Assembly (NCBI GenBank): GCA_017404985.1
Contig: JAFRBK010000027.1
Coordinates: 104,589-168,588, forward strand
Length of the DNA: 64,000 bases
Reading direction: 5' to 3'
Source: Clostridia bacterium
Lineage (GTDB): Bacteria > Bacillota > Clostridia > Christensenellales > Aristaeellaceae
Made by a program: the position numbers and the translations under genes. Below, piece after piece: positions 60,626 to 64,000 of the stretch (its first letter is position 1; each line of letters begins with the position of its first letter). Below the pieces are notes generated by a model that was given only the letters and a program-made list of their open reading frames with translations, did not search any database and was not told the origin of the DNA.

Positions 60626-62563
60626 ATGAAGAAACTGATCTGTCTGGCACTGAGCCTGCTGATTCTTATGTCTGTTTTTACGGCTTATGCGCTGTCCTAT
60701 GATGAACTGTTGCAAAAAGCAGATGAGTATACAGCTGCTGGAGACTATGAAAAAGCGTTCGCTTGTTATGACCTGGCAGTTAAGAGCGATCCAACAAATG
60801 CCACAGCATATATCAAAGCAGCAATGCTTCATCTGGAAAGGGGAGAAGTATCAGCTGCATCAGAGGGTATTGAAAAGGCTCTGTCCATTGATGCCACATC
60901 GTCCGATGCCTGGGTAGTAAAATGCCGCCTGGATGTGGCTATCGAGGACGTTGCCGCTTTTGAAACAGATGCGCTTTACACTGAAATCTGCGGAGCTGAT
61001 CTTTCAGGATACGCCGCGGATATTGGAGAGATGTATGCAAAAGCTGGCAATGCGGAGAAGGCCGTGGAATCCTTTTCACAAGTGCCAGTTGACAATTTGA
61101 ATGATCGTCAAAAGGCTACCTATCGGCGCGCATTAATTTCCTGTGGAGAAAAGGAAAAGGCGGCTGCGCTTGGGCTGGATGCGGCCCGGATGCGCAACGA
61201 GAAACTGGATGCGGCATTCGATTCGGGAAATCCAACGCTCTCCGAAACAGGATCAGCAACAATAAAGCCACAAGCATCCGATTTTGAAATATCGGATGAT
61301 ATCATAGCAGCCTGGAAAGAGTCAGGGAATATGAACGATTTTGATACATCCCTGTCGGAAGGCCTCGGAGAAACAGAGTTTGTTCTGCTGTCAAAGTCAC
61401 CTGCCGGGAACTCGGGATTTATTTCTGCCGGAGATGCTGCAGTCATTGAGTTTCATGGAAAGTATCATCTTGCCTATCCGTCCACCAAAGGCGTGCCGGA
61501 TCAGTACTCCAACATGGAAAATTACGTCAAATACTTTTATACAAAGTTCCGGTCTCTGATTGGAGAAGAAGGAATTGCATACTCTCCGGATGGGCGGTAT
61601 GCCGCAATTTGCAACAGGAGAATTACGCTGACTCAGTCGAAACTGTTCCTGGATCCGATTCTGATTGATCTCTCTACCGGGGAACTGATCCTGACGGCCA
61701 CATACCCTAACAAAGTAAAAGATGACAATGTGGCTGCCATTACCTCTGCTGTGTTCTCCTCAGATAACAGATATTTCTACTACGTTCTCTATGGACGATT
61801 TGAAGGGGGACGGATACGCCTGTGCCGATATGATCTGGATACCGGAGAGACTGAAGTATGCCTGGAATCTGAAAAGAACCTGTATTACCCCCATCTTGCT
61901 GAACTGGAAGACGGAAGCCTTCTGATCATTAACGATTGCTATCGGACAGGCGAGACCGAAGGCCTTGTAACAGCATCCTGCAAAAACGGTGTCTGGTCGC
62001 TTGAAGAAACAAAACTGAAACTGAGTCGGGATTTTTATTATGCGAACCAATTGAAGTATTCACCCAATTCCGGCCTTGTATGCCTGCTGGGAAACACAGG
62101 AAGCAACTCGTCGGTCTCGTTCCAGATCATCAATCCGAATACAGACTTTGAAGGCATTGATCAATTCTGGTGCATCAAGAAAGACACGAACGAGATCGTA
62201 GCTCTTTCGCCGGAAGAGTTCCAGGCTTCGATCGATACCGATATCAAAAACGGAGGAAAAACAACAGCCAACATTTCAATTCTCTATCCGTATCAGACAA
62301 TTCTCAATGCTGTTTTCTCTCCTGATGGAAACTATTTATTCCTGAATACGATGAGCAGCTCTACAGAGGAAAGAAGCAGAAATCTGTTCCTCATCCGTTT
62401 GGAAGATATGACTCTTCAGAAAGTCTCGGGACTGGATGCAGAAAAAATCCGGGTCGGATCATTAGGACTGGATTATCCCATGAATATCGAATGGAATACG
62501 GATGAGCTGATTATCGGAACTGATGATGGGGTAAAGACGTTCGAATTCACACCCGAACACTGA
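60626..62563 (+). CDS. Exported protein with TPR-like helices and a beta-propeller-like region
   Basis: The 645-residue protein has a signal peptide (MKKLICLALSLLILMSVFTAYA), then tetratricopeptide-like repeats at about 24-185 (YDELLQKADEYTAAGDYEKA, DPTNATAYIKAAMLHLERGE). After a linker, residues about 280-640 look like a beta-propeller, with repeated SPDGRYAAIC, SSDNRYFYYVLYG, SPNSGLVCLLG and SPDGNYLFLNT blades. No sorting signal or membrane helix is visible. Such combinations usually mediate protein contact at the cell surface. AAAAGGAG precedes the start. Codon use is less GC-rich than that of the GH31 gene. Confidence 0.75.
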   Translation: MKKLICLALSLLILMSVFTAYALSYDELLQKADEYTAAGDYEKAFACYDLAVKSDPTNATAYIKAAMLHLERGEVSAASEGIEKALSIDATSSDAWVVKCRLDVAIEDVAAFETDALYTEICGADLSGYAADIGEMYAKAGNAEKAVESFSQVPVDNLNDRQKATYRRALISCGEKEKAAALGLDAARMRNEKLDAAFDSGNPTLSETGSATIKPQASDFEISDDIIAAWKESGNMNDFDTSLSEGLGETEFVLLSKSPAGNSGFISAGDAAVIEFHGKYHLAYPSTKGVPDQYSNMENYVKYFYTKFRSLIGEEGIAYSPDGRYAAICNRRITLTQSKLFLDPILIDLSTGELILTATYPNKVKDDNVAAITSAVFSSDNRYFYYVLYGRFEGGRIRLCRYDLDTGETEVCLESEKNLYYPHLAELEDGSLLIINDCYRTGETEGLVTASCKNGVWSLEETKLKLSRDFYYANQLKYSPNSGLVCLLGNTGSNSSVSFQIINPNTDFEGIDQFWCIKKDTNEIVALSPEEFQASIDTDIKNGGKTTANISILYPYQTILNAVFSPDGNYLFLNTMSSSTEERSRNLFLIRLEDMTLQKVSGLDAEKIRVGSLGLDYPMNIEWNTDELIIGTDDGVKTFEFTPEH

Positions 62564-62674
62564 TCCCGAGACAGAATGAAGGGGAGCCAAGGATGAACAT
62601 AAAGTATTGTTGTAAAAGGGAGTAAGCCAGCTTTCCATAACGAAGGAATATTGAAGGCGAAGGGGGATTCTGTT

Positions 62675-63964
62675 ATGCGCAGAAGGTTCTGTCTCTTTGC
62701 AGCCGTGCTCATGCTGCTGCTTTCCCTGTGTCATGCTGCCATGGCGATCACAACTACCTGCACGCTGCCGGAGCTGGCCAGCTTTGCGGATGGCGTCGGA
62801 TCTGTTTATCAAACAGCCCAGATTGCCAAAGCGGATTATGTGACCCGGCATTACCTGTGCCTGACACAGGACGTGGAAACCATTGTCCAGGAATATATCA
62901 GGGAACTGCGGAAATTCGATATTTATATCTCCAAATCCGAGAAAGAGGTATACAACAGCGTGAACAACGCAGCCAGTTACGGTATTGCCCTGAAGGCGAA
63001 GGACAAGAACTGGGGCAGGTTTTCCCTGGAGGATTCGTCTCGCAATTGGTCTTTTGCGGACGTGTCGGTTTATATCACGTTTTCAACCGGTGGTACTTTT
63101 TCCGACACGAAAACCATCGAAATTTCCTATGCCAGGGATGGCTATAAAATCGCGGATACCGGCGCGAGAATCCGAAAAGACCGGTCTTTTAATCCATCGG
63201 ACTACTATTTTTACCGCGATCAACTGAAGACGGAAGCCCAGAAGGAAGCGTATGATATCATGCTGCCCCAGCTGGAGAGGATGGACAGCCCAGTCTCACT
63301 GGAAGGCATGTCGACGCACATCCAGTGGGATGACCTTTTCTGGGCCTGGTATTCCGTGTTGATAGACAATCCGCAGGATTTTATGGCGGAGAATCACGGG
63401 ATCCACTGGTATAATGTCACCCCGTACGATGACGAAGCAATACGGTTGCTTAAGGTTGATTATTTCTTCAACAGGCAGGAACTTGCTTCTATGAAGGATG
63501 AATATGAGCAGGCTGTCGCCGAAGCGCTGAAAGTGATCGATCCCTATATGACGGACTATGAAAAGGAACTCGCCCTGCATAACTGGATGTGCGACCATAT
63601 TCAATATGATTATGATGAGACACTTGGAACCACAAGTTCCTATTTCGCCATGGTCAAGCGCAAGGCTGTTTGTGAGGGTTATGCTGAAGCATTTACGGAT
63701 CTGCTGCACCGGGCCGGTATTGAAAGCGCAACGGTATATGGAGATGTTTTTCCTGAAGAAAACTTCAAAATACCTCAACATGCCTGGAACCTCGTCCGCA
63801 TTGATGGCGAATGGTACTATGTGGATGTAACATGGGATGACCTGAATCCAGGGATAAGATATGACTATTTCAATATCACGACTGAGCAGATTTCCAAGGA
63901 TCACCGGAACGGCGAACTGGAATACCCGCTGTGCACCTGCACGGATGCCGCCTATCACGAGTAA
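62675..63964 (+). CDS. Exported transglutaminase-like protein
   Basis: The 429-residue protein has a signal peptide (FCLFAAVLMLLLSLCHAAMA), an N-terminal region of unknown fold (about 25-280), and a C-terminal transglutaminase-like domain with complete triad: Cys in KAVCEGYAEAF (C333), His in QHAWNLVRID (H369) and Asp in WYYVDVTWDD (D384). The catalytic part is similar in motif to the protein at 7930-9939, which has GEWCYIDVTWDDP. It may be a cysteine protease or cross-linker for surface proteins. Start 62675 has AAGGGGG upstream; a longer frame from 62651 has no site. The gene is complete, ending shortly before the window's edge. Confidence 0.85.
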   Translation: MRRRFCLFAAVLMLLLSLCHAAMAITTTCTLPELASFADGVGSVYQTAQIAKADYVTRHYLCLTQDVETIVQEYIRELRKFDIYISKSEKEVYNSVNNAASYGIALKAKDKNWGRFSLEDSSRNWSFADVSVYITFSTGGTFSDTKTIEISYARDGYKIADTGARIRKDRSFNPSDYYFYRDQLKTEAQKEAYDIMLPQLERMDSPVSLEGMSTHIQWDDLFWAWYSVLIDNPQDFMAENHGIHWYNVTPYDDEAIRLLKVDYFFNRQELASMKDEYEQAVAEALKVIDPYMTDYEKELALHNWMCDHIQYDYDETLGTTSSYFAMVKRKAVCEGYAEAFTDLLHRAGIESATVYGDVFPEENFKIPQHAWNLVRIDGEWYYVDVTWDDLNPGIRYDYFNITTEQISKDHRNGELEYPLCTCTDAAYHE

Positions 63965-64000
63965 ACGAATCACCGAAACGAAAAAGGCCATCCGCGAAAA

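Overview
The window looks like a chromosomal segment of a Gram-positive anaerobe of the class Clostridia, probably from a gut or rumen community. The evidence is sortase and LPxTG surface proteins, an electron-bifurcating type EtfAB-lactate dehydrogenase set, many glycoside hydrolases, Big_2 and BspA-type secreted proteins, and strong AGGAGG ribosome sites. I see no transposase, integrase, phage gene, tRNA, rRNA or CRISPR array. The organism assignment is inference from gene content, not from a marker gene.

Region 1 (1-22178) is a surface-appendage island on the + strand. It holds the 3' part of a class C sortase-like gene whose catalytic His, Cys and Arg all appear to be replaced, a secreted MucBP-like minor pilin, an unlipidated family 5 solute-binding protein with an acidic tail, a coiled-coil protein, an intact signal peptidase I, a major LPSTG pilin behind a strong promoter, a decayed toxin-antitoxin pair, a secreted transglutaminase-like protein, a 3607-residue LPATG adhesin, and a second near-identical copy of the minor pilin. 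The two upstream regions of the LPxTG genes share a GTTACAT/ATGTAAC motif.

Region 2 (22179-29533) starts with about 830 bases of unusual non-coding repeats: two copies of a roughly 100-base hairpin element with a compensatory base change, then an A-rich doublet array bounded by an exact 32-base direct repeat. It continues with exported proteins (a small unknown one, a five-domain Big_2 protein, and a BspA-repeat protein with an HExxH zinc protease motif) and one cytosolic protein of unknown function.

Region 3 (29534-36596) is carbohydrate related: a NodB-type deacetylase, an MFS transporter, a GH43, a domain-permuted GH3 and an Fe-S aldo/keto reductase.

Region 4 (36909-39351) has a macro-domain protein with a helical extension, a von Willebrand A protein, and a chimeric relic of an MMPL transporter and a PAS domain.

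Region 5 (39341-44857) is a probable muropeptide uptake and recycling cluster: a serine hydrolase like AmiE, a CUT1 ABC importer and AnmK.

Region 6 (45056-48441) encodes EtfB, ferredoxin-type EtfA and an FAD-linked lactate/glycolate dehydrogenase in the order known from Acetobacterium woodii lctBCD.

Region 7 (48461-63964) mixes a GH2, a serine beta-lactamase-like hydrolase, an HTH-AAA-CYTH fusion, a WYL regulator, an unknown protein next to a Gfo/Idh oxidoreductase, an amidohydrolase, a CE1-type esterase, a GH31, a TPR/beta-propeller exported protein and a second secreted transglutaminase-like protein.
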